Positions 21,648 to 33,259 of a stretch of 64,000 bases of DNA are shown piece by piece; position 1 is the stretch's first letter; each line of letters begins with the position of its first letter. The DNA lies in NCBI GenBank assembly GCA_023897205.1, contig JAHWDD010000005.1, forward strand, positions 1,054,001 to 1,118,000, written 5' to 3'. Below the pieces are notes generated by a model that was not told the origin of the DNA, made no database searches, and saw only the letters and a list, made by a program, of their open reading frames with translations. This stretch comes from Exophiala sp. HKRS030. Its lineage: Eukaryota; Ascomycota; Eurotiomycetes; Chaetothyriales; Herpotrichiellaceae. The translations under genes and the position numbers were made by a program.

Positions 21648-22983
21648 TTGTTATTATATAAGTATGTACACTTGTCATTTGTGGCCACTGAACGTTGGGC
21701 CAAGCCTATTCGGTCGACATCTGCAGCATTAGACAACTGGCCAAATGGTGCGATGATACGCTCGGCAGTGACACAAATCGAGCAGCCATTGAATAAGAAT
21801 GACTGGGCTGCAATCCGAGCACTCTCCAGGAAGACTTACTGGGAACGAGTTTGGATTGAGCAAAAAGTCTCTTTGGCTCAGGAGTGTCTCCTAGTCTGCA
21901 GAAAGCACGACCTCGATTCCAGAAAGCTCCTGTGATGCTAGAGGACCTGGATCAGTGGAGATCTTCGCATGCCAGAATTGGACGGGATCCTGAGGGCTGC
22001 AACGCTCAGGACCCAATTCTACACTTTCATGAGATTTTCACTAGAAAGTGAAGACGCTAGTGCAGGAGTATCCAAAAGCCGCAAAACGAGTCTAGCACCG
22101 ACCTGCGGACGAGGGCTTCCCAGGCCACCTTTCCTTCTGAAAAGGGCCTCCGTTCTCTCGGCCACTGATGCGAGAGACAAGATATTTGGGCTCCTTGGAT
22201 TGGCTTAGGTCCAAGATCTGCCCATCCCTGTGGATTATGAAAGTACTGTCGACGAGGCCTACACGAACGCTATCCGGGCTCTGATCCAACATTCTGAACG
22301 TCTGGACATTCTCGAATTTGCTGGCGTTGGCAGCATAAATCAGAATTCGCGAGACTCTCTCCCTTCATGGGTGCCCGATTGTCGATGTCGCGAGTTTGAT
22401 CTTAGGTTCTGCGAAGATGCACCCTCTTATGCTACCATGCTCTTTAACGCCTCAGTCGACACGAAAGGGGACTGCAGTTTCCCTTCTAAAGATAACAATC
22501 ACCAAATCCAGATAAGAGGGCTCATGTGCGACGAGATTTCTGAGTTCGCTGAACAGAATTGGTCTCCTGAGGAGCGAATATACAGATGGGTCGAATCCGT
22601 GCTCTCGAATCACGAGCAATTCAAATATTAACGGGGAACCCTTGCTTCAAATCTTATCAAAGACTGTGATCATAGACCGCCTTTGGCGCGGCTTCGATAC
22701 TCCAAAAGTTCTTTCCACTCATCTGGAGTACGAGTTTTGCTCCATGGCCGCTTGTTTTTTGACAGCTGTGAAGTATATTTACAAAGGCAGAGCGCTTCCC
22801 GACTTCCGTCAGGGAGATGAGGTGGTGGTCGTGACGTCCAGGAGATTGAATCCCAGAGCGAAAGAGATCTTGGACAAACTGCTGGAGGACAAAACAAAGG
22901 CAAGTGTCGACAAAGAGCTCAGCCTAACTGTCCTGATTGAAAACTTTCTTAGCAAGAGCCGCATGCCTGGCTGTTTGGAATGA
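21648..22983 (+). pseudogene. HET-domain (heterokaryon incompatibility) pseudogene
   Basis: One reading frame from about 21690 to 22629 carries the middle and C-terminal parts of a HET-6-like protein. It shows KTYWERVWIEQKVSLAQECLL, then SATDARDKIFGLLGLA, then a VDYESTVDEAYTNAIRALIQ segment and DSLPSWVPDCR, all in family order. The frame is broken by TGA and TAG at 21933-21941, by a TAG at 22206-22208 directly after GLLGLA, and by a stop with a frame change near 22629. After that, 22642-22983 continues in another frame with SMAACFLTAVKY. The N-terminal HET motif region is missing. This is a decayed incompatibility gene rather than a spliced one, because the stops lie inside conserved segments without splice sites. 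Confidence 0.82.
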
Positions 22984-23571
22984 TCAAAGATTCTTGATAT
23001 CAGCCGAGACGAAGCCAACCTTCGAAGATTTCGTTTTAATCTCAGAATGACGGATCAAAGATGTCTCTTCATCGCTTAAAATGTGTACATGGGTGTAGAG
23101 CCGGGCAGAACTAAAAAGGGTGACAAAGGTTTCATTCCCCTCGGGTGCTGCTTACCAGTTTCCGTTCGAAAACATGGCGAGGCTTTTAGCTGATTGGTGA
23201 CACATTCGTCTGCGGAATGATGCAAGGGGAGATGATGCTCAAGACTGGGGAGGGTGCTCCCTCTCTGGAGGACATTGATTTAAAGTAGCTGGCTGTATTG
23301 TGCAGTGTGGTCGCCCACGTTTATTGGTGATATTGCACAGGAAACAGTATGAAGTCGATTCCAATTGAACGAGAATTCCAACTCGATTCTTTTTCCATTC
23401 CGAGAATCATTCTTTTGACCTATGGTGCAACAACTTACAAGTGGTGACAAAGAGTCGGATTTAGAGTCTCTGATAGAACCCAAGAGGGGTAGGGAGCTTC
23501 AAGGCCACCACAACCCGAGTTTCGGGGCGATACAGTAGGGTCTCAGGAGTGAGTCTGAGCAAAGGCTGGAG

Positions 23572-23748
23572 GAAGAGGGCGACACTCAAGAGCAAAGACA
23601 ATGGGGTCAAGAATGAAACAGTGAGGACTTCATTTCAGTGACTCTAGGTGACTAGTCAACCAGCTCATCCTGAGCCTCTCAAGACCTTGAAATCATATCA
23701 CTGTATCTTGACTAGCAACTTTGGGTGTGCCTCATCAGTAGTCTCCAT
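23572..23748 (+). repeat. Dispersed repeat, copy B
   Basis: Direct-orientation partner of copy A at 9555-9734. The shared core includes GAATGAAACAGT, TTCATTTCAGT, GACTAGTCAACCAG and CTCATCCTGA-like words, and both copies end with CTCATCA...AGTCTC. Just upstream, a reading frame encodes SEQRLEEE, similar to SEQRLKKKK near the end of the TauD protein. Confidence 0.75.
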
Positions 23749-23839
23749 GACACACATCCATGGCCTACCGTGCTTCTTCATCATTTCGAGGAAAGAATTC
23801 CTGATGTATTATTATTCATCATGAGCGCGTATCCTTCGT

Positions 23840-24202
23840 TCAATAGTTGGCAGACTTGTACAGCAACTTTTCCTTGTTGTCCTGTTGCTTCACCCAGATC
23901 GCGGCCTTTGTGTCCTTGTCGGCCTTTCCGACCTTCAACGCGAACTTGCTGACCTCGAAACTCGGGCCGCCCATCAATTGATTCGTCACCCAGACAGGGG
24001 CCCCGGCGAATGACTTGGTGCCCGACCCGTCGTCCAGGGCAGCACCGCAGGAGCACCCGTTGACGGTGGAAAGGTAAGCTCTTCCCACCTCGCGGTCACC
24101 GTCCCAGACGTAGTTGAAAACGCACGTGAGCTGCGCAGGGGTAGAAGTCACTGGTGATGTCTCTGTCCGATTCAGGACGACCACGACTTCTTTGGCAGTC
24201 AT
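23840..24202 (-). CDS. Small protein of unknown function
   Basis: A single exon of 120 residues with a good ATG at 24202; an ATG at 24214 in the same frame would add four residues. I do not recognise the family. The sequence has no signal peptide or membrane segment. The composition suggests a small beta-rich soluble domain: alternating hydrophobic strands such as EVVVVLN, AQLTCVFNYVW and APVWVTNQ, three cysteines (27, 50, 52) and a Lys-rich tail ending KLLYKSANY. A TATA-like GTATAAATA lies about 155 bp upstream. It is head-to-head with the Zn2Cys6 regulator at 25029. An expressed small gene is likely, but homology support is needed. Confidence 0.55.
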   Translation of the reverse strand: MTAKEVVVVLNRTETSPVTSTPAQLTCVFNYVWDGDREVGRAYLSTVNGCSCGAALDDGSGTKSFAGAPVWVTNQLMGGPSFEVSKFALKVGKADKDTKAAIWVKQQDNKEKLLYKSANY

Positions 24203-24354
24203 GTTTGGGAACAAGCAAGGAACGGTTGGTGATTATTGGTAACCGAGGCACGAGTAATGGGTAGAAAATAAAACGATGGATACTGTTGTCGTTGTTTGTT
24301 TTCGAGCTTGACGGACCACCTACCAGAAAGATAAACACCAACGAGTGTACCATC

Positions 24355-24364
24355 TCGATATTTA
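24355..24364 (-). promoter_or_regulatory. TATA-like element of the small unknown gene
   Basis: The minus strand reads GTATAAATAT about 155 bp before the ATG at 24202, an uncommonly clear TATA box for this window. Confidence 0.4.
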
Positions 24365-25028
24365 TACCTTTTTGCCCAAGACCTGAACTGCCAAGGGCAA
24401 TGACTTGACGTGTTGTATTTTTTGGGTTGGTTTCTATACCTTTTGAGGCGCATGTGAGCTGAATCTTTGGTCTTACGTAAATCGATGCAGGGCTCAATGA
24501 AATCAATGCAGCGTGATGTGGTCGAATACGAGATATTGACATTCTCCTCGTGCAGAAGCTGAACCTTCAAGCAGCCGTCACATGGTTTCGAGGCCCATCG
24601 AGTCGGCGAAAAATCTCAAAGGCTGGCTGAGACACTGCAGGGTCTTTGAGGTGTCAAACGAGGCTGAGGGTCTAGACTCGCCTTCCAAGACGTCACCCTT
24701 GGGTTGCAAGATGCAGGGTAGATTTTCATGACCCATTGAGCTATTGATTCTACTTTTCAGTAGGACTTTTCTTGTTCGTGTCTGGCCTTGAAATCAAGCA
24801 CTTTTATCGCCGAGATGATGCTTTGTCATCATCGACATGGCCTCGTTTTTTTGTGGGTCGACGATGAGTTTCAACCGCCGAGTCGGCGGAGGAATCGACG
24901 GATGTTCATGGGGATCTTCAAACATTGAGCCGTCAATGATGTCGGGATGAAAGACACATACCGCCATCACCGGAAACATCTGACCGAGAGCGGCGTTTCC
25001 ATTTAGCTTTTATTTCTCTCGTAAAAAC
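24365..25028. other. Divergent intergenic region
   Basis: Sequence between the small unknown gene and the Zn2Cys6 regulator. No gene recognised; presumed promoters. Confidence 0.5.
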
Positions 25029-27558
25029 ATGAACGCGGAACAACGGTATGAGAGTATCGAAGTCGAAGCCAAACGCAAAAGACTCCGAAAAGGGACGCAC
25101 AGTTGCTGGGAATGCAAGCGGAGAAAGGTTCGATGCACATTTGCTTCTCCGGCAGATTCAACTTGTATCACCTGCCAACGGCGCGGTACACGGTGCGTCG
25201 GCCAAGATGTCCCCGAGGAAGAGTGTCCAGTCGAGGATGGCGCAACAGGCAGCATGGAACGTGTCGAGGCACTTCTGAACAAGCTGGTCAAGACCATCGA
25301 CCACACGACAACGACAGAAAACCGACCAAGAAGACAGCCAGTGGAGGCCCAGGCGAGCCGTAGTGACAATGATCCAAGATCATCAGCCAGTCGACAACCA
25401 CAGCCTGCTGCACCTCCGACGGTGGCCACGCGTGATTCTTCGTCGGTACGCACTGAGAACTCCCATTGTCTCTCGATCATTCATTTTATTGATTCCCATG
25501 CAGGTAGTGTCACATCTTCGAACTACGAGAAATATCAATGCTCATCTCCCACCTCCATCATATCGCACACCAGATTCGCAACCATCTCCAATATCCCAAA
25601 TGTCAGCATCCAGAACAAGTAGTCTCAACCAGATCTCACAAGCCCTCCTTGCAGCCTTTCCTTCTCAGAGCGACATCGACATTCTACTCAAAGACGACGG
25701 CGGCATTTGTACCATTTGCCCTCAAATTAGCTCCATGTTCTCCGGCAAGGACGGCGGAGGCGGTATGATTCGGGAGCACACAGGAAATGCTGTCAAAGTT
25801 GCCGGGCCCCATGTCCATCCAGTTCTCCTGGCCAAACACATGCTTACTTTGTCGGCGCTATTGATGAGTTTCCCACCTCATGAACGGATACCAGGTGTGA
25901 TGGAACACCATCATGGTATCATGATGAGACTTGCAGACACGGCCATCAACCTGGTGACAACGAACGAAGAGCTTCTGGGTTCCGTCGAGAGTCTCGAATG
26001 CGTCCTACTCGAAGGACAACATCACTCGAACTGTGGAAACATCCGAAGGGCCTGGCTTGCGCACAGGAGGGCCCTGATGGTGGCTCAACTTTACGGAGTA
26101 AATAGGCTCAACGGACCCACCCCGAAAAGACTCGACCCGGAACCATCAAACAGCAGCATGCAGACCTTGTGGACGCATGTCATATATGTCGACCGATTTG
26201 TCTCTTTGATGCTCGGTCTACCTCCCGGTAACACCGACTTCAACCCCGAGACACACGCACCACCAACGGCCGGAAAGCCAAGGGAGAATCTAGAGTCCCT
26301 CCACGCGGTGGTTTCCGTGAAGATCTTCCAACGAAATCAGTTGACTCCCTCGCAACAAGTCGTGATCGACACCCTCGACATCGACAAAGAACTTCGCAAA
26401 ACGGCCGAAAGCCTTCCCGCCAACTTCTGGAGGCCACCGGAGTTCACCGAGATGCAAGAGAACACCAACGAAGCCCTGAAGGAGACGATGCGAGTCAGAG
26501 ATCACGTCACTCACTTCTCCCTGCTCAACCAACTCCATCTGCCGTACTTGCTGTGCCCGAACGTCGGTGTGAACGAATACTCCCGGACGTCATGCACGTA
26601 CGCCAGTCGCGAGATCTTGAGTCGATTCATCATCTTCCGCACCTTGAGGAAACTCTCGTCGTGCTGCCGTCTGGCCGATTTCCTGGCCGTCGTGGCCGGC
26701 ATCACTTTGGTATTGGCACACATCGACAGTCATCGCCTGGCAAGATCTGGTAACAACGCGCTCATCCATCAACGCCTTGGAGACCGAGCGACGGTGGAGA
26801 AGGCTCTCGAGAAGGTCGAGGTCATATCGAGGCCGAATGACGACATGATGACGGCCAAGTGCGCGGATGTTCTGCGTCGATTGCTCCGTATCGAGGCAGA
26901 TGCAGCTCAGTGGCATGAAGAAGGAGGGACCATAGGCAACGCTCAAGGAGCTGAAGGTGGTCATGGAGACACAAAAAACGCTTTGTTCATCACGGGCCCA
27001 TACTGTGGTACCTTTAAGGTCTCAAATTTTGGGATCGAGTTTTTGAGTGGACTGGAGAGCACACTGCACTCGAGTGATGGATTCATGCTCGGCGGTATAG
27101 GCATGATCCATGTCGTTGATGATGGTGATGATGGGATCACAAACGAGCAAGAGTTACCGACGGCTGGATTTCCAATGTTTGACAATAATGTTACACCGCC
27201 CTTTACGAACGACCAACCACACACGGTCCTCGTGGAAGATACACAGGTCCCCTCCACCACCGACGCCCTCCCTTCGGACGATTTTATGATGCAGGACGAC
27301 GACGACAACCCCAACAGCAACAACATGTACCCTGGCGTAACGACGACGGGTATGATGAACGAGTGGACGATTCCTGGCGTTGACTCTACCTTTTTCGACA
27401 GTTTGATGATGATGCAGACTGAGGCGGATACTCAGATTGGTGGCATCGACAATGAAGGACCGTCGGCAGCAGGCGCGGATTGGGATCGATCTGTGAATGT
27501 CCCTCCAACTGTCAACCGTACAGCCATGTACTTGGCATCCCAACCACCTGTACTATAG
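25029..27558 (+). CDS. Zn2Cys6 transcription factor
   Basis: Two exons (25029-25445 and 25504-27558), joined by a 58-nt phase-0 intron, encode 823 residues. The binuclear zinc cluster has cysteines at 26, 29, 36, 46, 49 and 56 (C-x2-C-x6-C-x9-C-x2-C-x6-C), with the basic KRRKVR stretch. A fungal-specific regulatory domain spans roughly 220-600, with residues such as RRAWLAHRRALMVAQL and WTHVIYVDRFVSLMLGLPPG. The C-terminal 200 residues are acidic, Asp/Met-rich and low complexity (an activation-type region). It should act in the nucleus. It neighbours a DHA2 exporter, a methyltransferase and a P450, and could be the pathway regulator of that small group. This is inference from position. Confidence 0.93.
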
Positions 27559-28026
27559 ACTAGGAGATAGACTGCCCCCTAATTCCCCACTTTTCATGAA
27601 GAACAGACAACAGAGGTTATCCCAGTCTCTGACCCGTTCAACCCTCTGACCGTTTCGTACTATGCAAGGTGATTTCGGCCTGTAAATAGTGACGTATTTC
27701 ACAGAGCCTTTTTCGTCAAAGCCGGACTTGGTTTCATTTCAAGGAGATTGACTGACTTCCAAGAGACTGGGGCGGTTCTAAACTTTACGAACATATACCA
27801 TAGACTATGGATGATTGATTTATGCATGGACTAGCAATGTCCATGAATCTGTCTGTACGTACATAATACACCTGATTCGTCCAATTATATGACTAGAATC
27901 ATAGCCCCAGACTCCCAGCCCTGGAAATGCAACGAATATCGAGTGGCCAAGATCTATGAGATGTGTACATGAGTAGCGTACACAAGTCAGGTAGCAAGTG
28001 TAAACTCAAGAGGGTGTGTAAACGCT
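27559..28026. other. Convergent 3' region
   Basis: Sequence between the stop codons of the regulator and the DHA2 exporter. No gene seen; probable terminators. Confidence 0.6.
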
Positions 28027-30060
28027 TCAAGCGGCAGCAGCTCCGGCTGCCTTTTTCAGTTGTTCCGGGTGAAGTCTCTTCCAACTCGAACACAACGAAA
28101 CCAAAAAGGCCGCCCCAAAAGTGCCAATGCAGATTGCAAACACGGTTGTGAGCCCATGCATGTACGCGGCCACGATCCCCGGGATCTGGGCCGCTGGAAA
28201 AACTTTACGGATCTCGGTGGCTCCCGTGACAAGGACCAGCGCAGGGTTGACGTCGGGAGCGGTGGATGACAAGGTCGAAATCAATTTGTTGTTGAAGGCC
28301 GACTGGGCCGCCGAGAGGGTGAATGAACCACCTATCATTTGGAAGACTGTGGAATAGCACGTAATGAATCAGTGGTTGGGACACTAAAAGAATGGTCGGA
28401 GGAAGAGGGAAAAAGACGGAGGAGAAGAGAATGGTTGGTTTTCGAAAGACCATTTCAAGTTATGAGTCTTGCAAGGACTCAAGGAGTACTCGTAGTAGTA
28501 GTTGTGGCTGTTGTCAAACTCACAAAAAATCATCGCTGTAGCTGCGGACATATCCTCCGGTTTCGCATTGACCTGGACCACGGCAATGGTAGTCTGGAAC
28601 GTGAATCCAATGATGATACCACTCAAAATCTGATATCCGATCCATTTCCCTGTCGAAGTGTGGGTGTCAAGGGTATAAAATAGCCCACAGGATACCATGC
28701 CAATTGCAGATCCAAGGATCAAAAACGGAGCGGGATATCCGACCTTGGACAGAGCCACTCCCTGGGCGATGGCTCCAATGGTGAGCGTGATGACCAGTGG
28801 AAGGTTGCGCACGCCGGATCCGATGGCGCTGACGTCGAAGACGCTCTGGAAGTAGATAGGTAGATAGAACAAAATGATAAAGTAGGATCCGGCGAAGAAG
28901 AATTGGAAAATGCAGCAGACCCAGACGAGGCGTTGTTTGAACTGTTACAGTCACGAAAGTCAGCCGGGCCAGGTCATTTCTTCTGAAGTGAAGAACTTTA
29001 GAAGTAGGTTAAGGAAATAGAATGTGCAGTGAGTACAGTACATACCAAGCGAGGAATTAACATTGCTCGTTCACCCTGAAAAATTTCCCACGATATAAAC
29101 GCAGCAGTAATGACGACAAACCCGACGAGCAGGCCGATGACCACACTGCTACTCCAAGATTCGGTCTGTCCGCCACGCTGGAGCGCGAGGATATACGAGA
29201 CGATGAAACCCATGACGAGAGCCGCGCCGACGAGGTCGAGTTGAAGGTACTTTTCTTTGCGAGTGGCTGGAGCTGGTTTTGCGGCCGCCGGGGTGTGGAA
29301 GAAGATCAACAGCATTGCCACGGCCAAGCCGCCGATGGGCAGGTTGATGTAGAAGCACCATCTCCAGCTGACCTTGTCGGTGAATGCACCGCCGACTAGA
29401 GGGCCCAGGACGGCGGCGATTCCATATGTGGCTCCGTTGAACCCAATCACCGCCGGGCGAGACTTGGGTTCGACAATAAACCCGATGATGGTGAATGCGC
29501 CTGTTCCCACACCGGCACCGCCGAGACCAGCGATGGCCCGGCCGACGATCAACGCCGTGGGGCCTGGTGCGACGGCACAAATCAGACTGCCCAACTCGAA
29601 GATGGCGATGGAGGTCAGGTAGTAGAACTTGAGGTTGAAGTACTTGAAGAGTTTGCCCCAAGTGGACTGGAATGTGCCAAATGTCATGAAATATGCCGCG
29701 CTGTACCACGAAACGTTGTCGAGACCGTGGAATTCGTCAGTGATTCTGGGAATCGCTGTGGCAAGGATAGTCTGTGGGCAGCGAGGATGTGTTAGCTTGA
29801 TTTGTGGCTGTGGGTGTTTTTATGGGTATGCATATACTGACATTGTCTAGAGATACAAGGAAAGTCGACAGCATCAAAGACACGACCACAATCGCGAGTC
29901 GCTTGCCATGATAGTAATCACCCGTAGCTTCGTCGAGAGGTCCCGAAGACTCAGGAAGTGTAACATGGTCTTCAGGCTTCTGGATCTCTGAAAGGTTGGA
30001 ACTTTGGGGAGTGTCATAGTCGTCTTGCCCCTTTGCAGGCCCGGGATGAGAGCTTGTCAT
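28027..30060 (-). CDS. MFS exporter, DHA2 (14-helix) drug/metabolite efflux type
   Basis: Four exons (30060-29842, 29771-29046, 28941-28524, 28346-28027) encode 560 residues. A hydrophilic N-terminus of about 50 residues precedes the membrane core. Signatures of the drug:H+ antiporter group with 14 helices are [20 protein letters not shown] at helix 1 (motif D1, across intron 1), the [14 protein letters not shown] region, and GLGPLVGG-like [18 protein letters not shown] plus [10 protein letters not shown] (motif C region). Relatives export fungal toxins, antibiotics or azoles at the plasma membrane. Intron 3 is long (177 nt). It lies next to a methyltransferase and a P450, compatible with self-protection or product secretion. 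The transported compound is unknown. Confidence 0.93.
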
Positions 30061-30894
30061 GTCCAGATTTCCAGGATATCACGCAGCGTTTGGAAGATGT
30101 GTTTTCGAGAGGTCTGACTGTCGAAGTCAAGTGGGTGTGAGCGTTCAAGGATGACACGCTGTGATGGAAATTATGTTCTAACTCGAGTGAGTGTGAGGCC
30201 TCCGGCTCTTTCTTATATGAACTCGATGTTACGGATTCTCGGACGAGAACAACTCGAGGCTTTCAGCCTAGATCGTTCCAAGTCCGAGATTGACAGCATC
30301 GCGTGCTTTGATTTCAAAGTGCTCCCGGGGATGGTCCTCCACTGTACAGACTTACGCCCGAAGCTGAAATCAGGACTCATCGTGTTGTTCCGCCGAAGCT
30401 CGGAGAAGTGATTAGGAGATTCGGGTAGGTTTGACACCGGGCTCCAGTGGTTGAATCCAGTACTTATGCCTAAAGATCTTAACTGGAGACACCTACCTTA
30501 ATCCTGTACGTATGTATGCTTTGTTACATCTCAAAGCTGTGGGCAGCAGATGAAAGGTGAGGACAAGGGACAAGACTCGGAGTAAGAGTCCCGTAAAAAA
30601 TACATACGGTGGACCTCAGAGTCCATAATGGCAATTTAATTGCTTGGCGTTCCTGACAGTACGTATAGATATTCTGTGCATCGCCATATCCAGGCCCGGG
30701 GCCTTTCTTCTTCACAATACGACTCCAAACATTAAAGCGATAACAGTATGGAGGTCGCCCTATTACTTTTTGACAATGATCGTAAGTCCAACGCCCTGCC
30801 CAGAGAATCAACGACAGGATTTGCGGCAGTGTTCTGAAAGACCTGAATGCCGCCCACGAATAGTGCACAGCCAGCCAGATACGGGAGATCCCAT
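30061..30894. other. Intergenic region upstream of the DHA2 exporter
   Basis: About 830 bp separate the exporter start from the stop of the co-directional methyltransferase. Frames of up to 136 codons overlap the methyltransferase end and look like shadows. No gene recognised. Confidence 0.5.
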
Positions 30895-32069
30895 CTAAGC
30901 TGTTTCCGGTTTCCTGCCTGACACGAAATGCCATCTCAGGTATATGTGTAACGTGGGATCCCGAAATTCACGTTTGACCTGGGCCATTGCGACCTCGGTA
31001 CGCTCCCGACTATGACCCAGTATCCGGACGTAGTATGCGAGCATGAACGATGGGACAGACTGGGTCATCTGCACTCGCATCAGTCTTCCAAGCTCCTTCA
31101 ACTTGGGATCCCTGGCCCAAGGTCCAATAGGGATCTGGATCACGTCAGCGGGCAAGTCTCAAGGAGAAGGGGGGAGAGTGCAGCAGTGATGGCCAACCTT
31201 GTGGACAACTTCCCGGACGTCCTGGAATCCAGCGTCGATCATCCATTGACGGTGTTGATGGGCAATGTTGAGCTTCTTTCCGAACATGATGCTGGCCCTG
31301 TCCACTTCATGGATCCATTCGGTGCACGCGGGGGCCCGATCCATGCCACCGTCGTCACTGTTCAGCCAGCATTCGTGGTCCTGCATCTCCAACCACCCCC
31401 CAGGACACAAGTTGTCGTACGCCTGGGCGTACAGCTTCGGCCAATCCGCGATGCCCCCGCACAAGGCGCGGGCGTGGATAAAGTCAAACTGTCCAACGTC
31501 ATCAAAGACCCAGTCGCTCTCGGCATCGTCGACATAAAACCTCAGGTTGGGCGGGACCCAGGCGGTCTGGATGGGAGAAAGGTCGGTGCCGATGACGGTG
31601 GCCGACGGGTAGAGGTCGGCACACTCGACGGCCCAGATTCCGGTTCCTGTGCCAATGTCGAGAATACGTTGAGGTGACGACGGGAGCTGGGTGATGAACA
31701 GATCCCCTCCTAGGATCATCTTGAACAGATGGTGCAGCAGGTCGAGACGGTCTTGTTCCTCCTCGTCGTTGGGGATCGGATACTCCCCATCCCGAAACGC
31801 GTGGTAGGTGCGGCCATTTTCGTATCTGTAGGCGTAGACCGACGACCGAAGAGACGTGCTCAGTCGCGATTGATTATCGTCGGAGAAGGCGGAGTCGGTG
31901 TCATCTTGTGCTGTCTGGTAGAAAGAAACCAAAAAAGGAATCGCGTTGATTAATCGCTGTCCACAACCAAGCTTGATATTAAACATCCAAAAACACTCAC
32001 CACTGACGCGTCTTCGGCGGAGATGAATCCATCATCACCCGCCGGCGCTGGATTTTCGTTGTCATTCAT
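30895..32069 (-). CDS. SAM-dependent methyltransferase (LaeA/TAM-like)
   Basis: Three exons (32069-32001, 31914-31198, 31134-30895) give 341 residues. After a short acidic start comes the typical ENGRTYHAFRDGEYPIPND leader, then motif I, LDIGTGTGIWAVE, at about 108-120. ATVIGTDLSPIQTAWVPPN (motif II) and FDFIHARALCGGIADWPKL and PGGWLEMQDHE (later motifs) follow. The C-terminal IPIGPWARDPKLKELGR is characteristic of the large fungal family around LaeA and small-molecule methyltransferases. Intron 2 (31197-31135) starts GTTGGC and was placed because it joins REVVHK to IPIGPW. It is head-to-head with the P450 at 33260. A pathway methyltransferase is more likely than the global regulator LaeA itself, but sequence alone does not decide. 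Confidence 0.9.
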
Positions 32070-33259
32070 CTAAAGCACGTTCGGCTAGAGAGAGAACATT
32101 TGGGATAACGACCAAAGAAGGCTTCAAGAGTGCAATTGACCAGTCGTGAAGCAATGAATCGGACCATCTGTTCACGGTGAAGACGTGATGTTTGAATTTT
32201 TCATTTCTTAATTTGAGTTGTGTCAATGTGATTGTGATAGAGTTGTTGTCTGGCAGCAGCATGTGCGCCAGGAGGACCTCAGACCGTCAAGTTAAGCCTT
32301 TATTTCAGCGTAGAAAGCGTTTCCGTGACAGGCCAACATCGGCGGGGGGCTTCGGTACGATTAGGGATGCGAGGTGGATTGCCCACGTTTGGCTGGTCAA
32401 ACATTTCTTGGTTCTTGAGGGACCTGTTATCTACTGGAGGAAGTATGTACGTATGTACGGATATGCAGAGTGCAGCTAGAGCCTTTTTCCAGAGGCGAGC
32501 GTGTTGAAAGGCTCTGGATCGTCGACAGCTCCAAAGAAAAAAAAGAAACAACGCGAGGAAAGCTTCTTGCTTTTCTTCTGCCGGGCCGTTCCCAAGCTCC
32601 CCTAGGTACGAACACGTACTCCGTACTCCGTCAAGGGAGACTCAATATGGGGGTGACAGCACATCAGTGTTTACCTAGATTGATGCATCATCCGCTCCCC
32701 CGAACCATTCACCTACACCATGACGGGGTACTAGCAAAGCTTGGAGGGAAACATACGTCCGCTGACTCCCCCTCGAGGGCCTCCAATAGGCATGATTATG
32801 GGCGTCGAGAGGGCCCCCGTCGGACTAGATACCTAGACAAGGCACTCCGTAGGTTAGGGGCTTCTTACAGTAAGCATCCTTTGCGTGTTCGGCGTAGTGG
32901 CCAACGGGGGGAGCCACAATACCCGACGCACCGACCGGAGACGGCGTGAAGTTAGCGTTGCACAAGAGGAGGGGAATGTTGGTCCTTTATCGACTTGTCG
33001 CCGGCCAGACGATGCTACACACCCTCCAAACCTGGCCGCATCCATAGAGGGTGGGCTGACTTGGCGCAAAAACAACCTGCATACTTTCTCCCCCCTTGCT
33101 GGACCTACTGTACTTCACACTGATCGCTTATACACACCCCCGGTGCCGAGAGGGGGGAGAATTGCACATTTCACTCAGTCCCAGAGCATTTGATCGACCT
33201 TTTGCTTTGTTTCAGTATCTCAGGCGTGCCGACCGACGGGGGGACAACCACGTTTCAAT
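32070..33259. promoter_or_regulatory. Divergent promoter of the methyltransferase and P450
   Basis: A 1.19-kb gene-free region between head-to-head genes. It contains one TACTCCGTA word at 32617-32625. Longer frames here (for example 32470-32949) show no family signal. Confidence 0.5.
32617..32625 (+). repeat. TACTCCGTA word
   Basis: One of nine exact copies of a 9-bp non-coding word. Here it is immediately followed by a second CTCCGT. Confidence 0.6.

Noticed and set aside
22200..22215. Stop-codon readthrough at the TAG after GLLGLA in the HET relic
   Set aside because: Other stops and a frame change elsewhere in the same gene make simple decay the better explanation.
28384..28500. Extension of the DHA2 exporter past IFCEFDN
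   Set aside because: This is read-through into intron 3; the GTGAGT donor and CAG at 28349-28347 restore [15 protein letters not shown].
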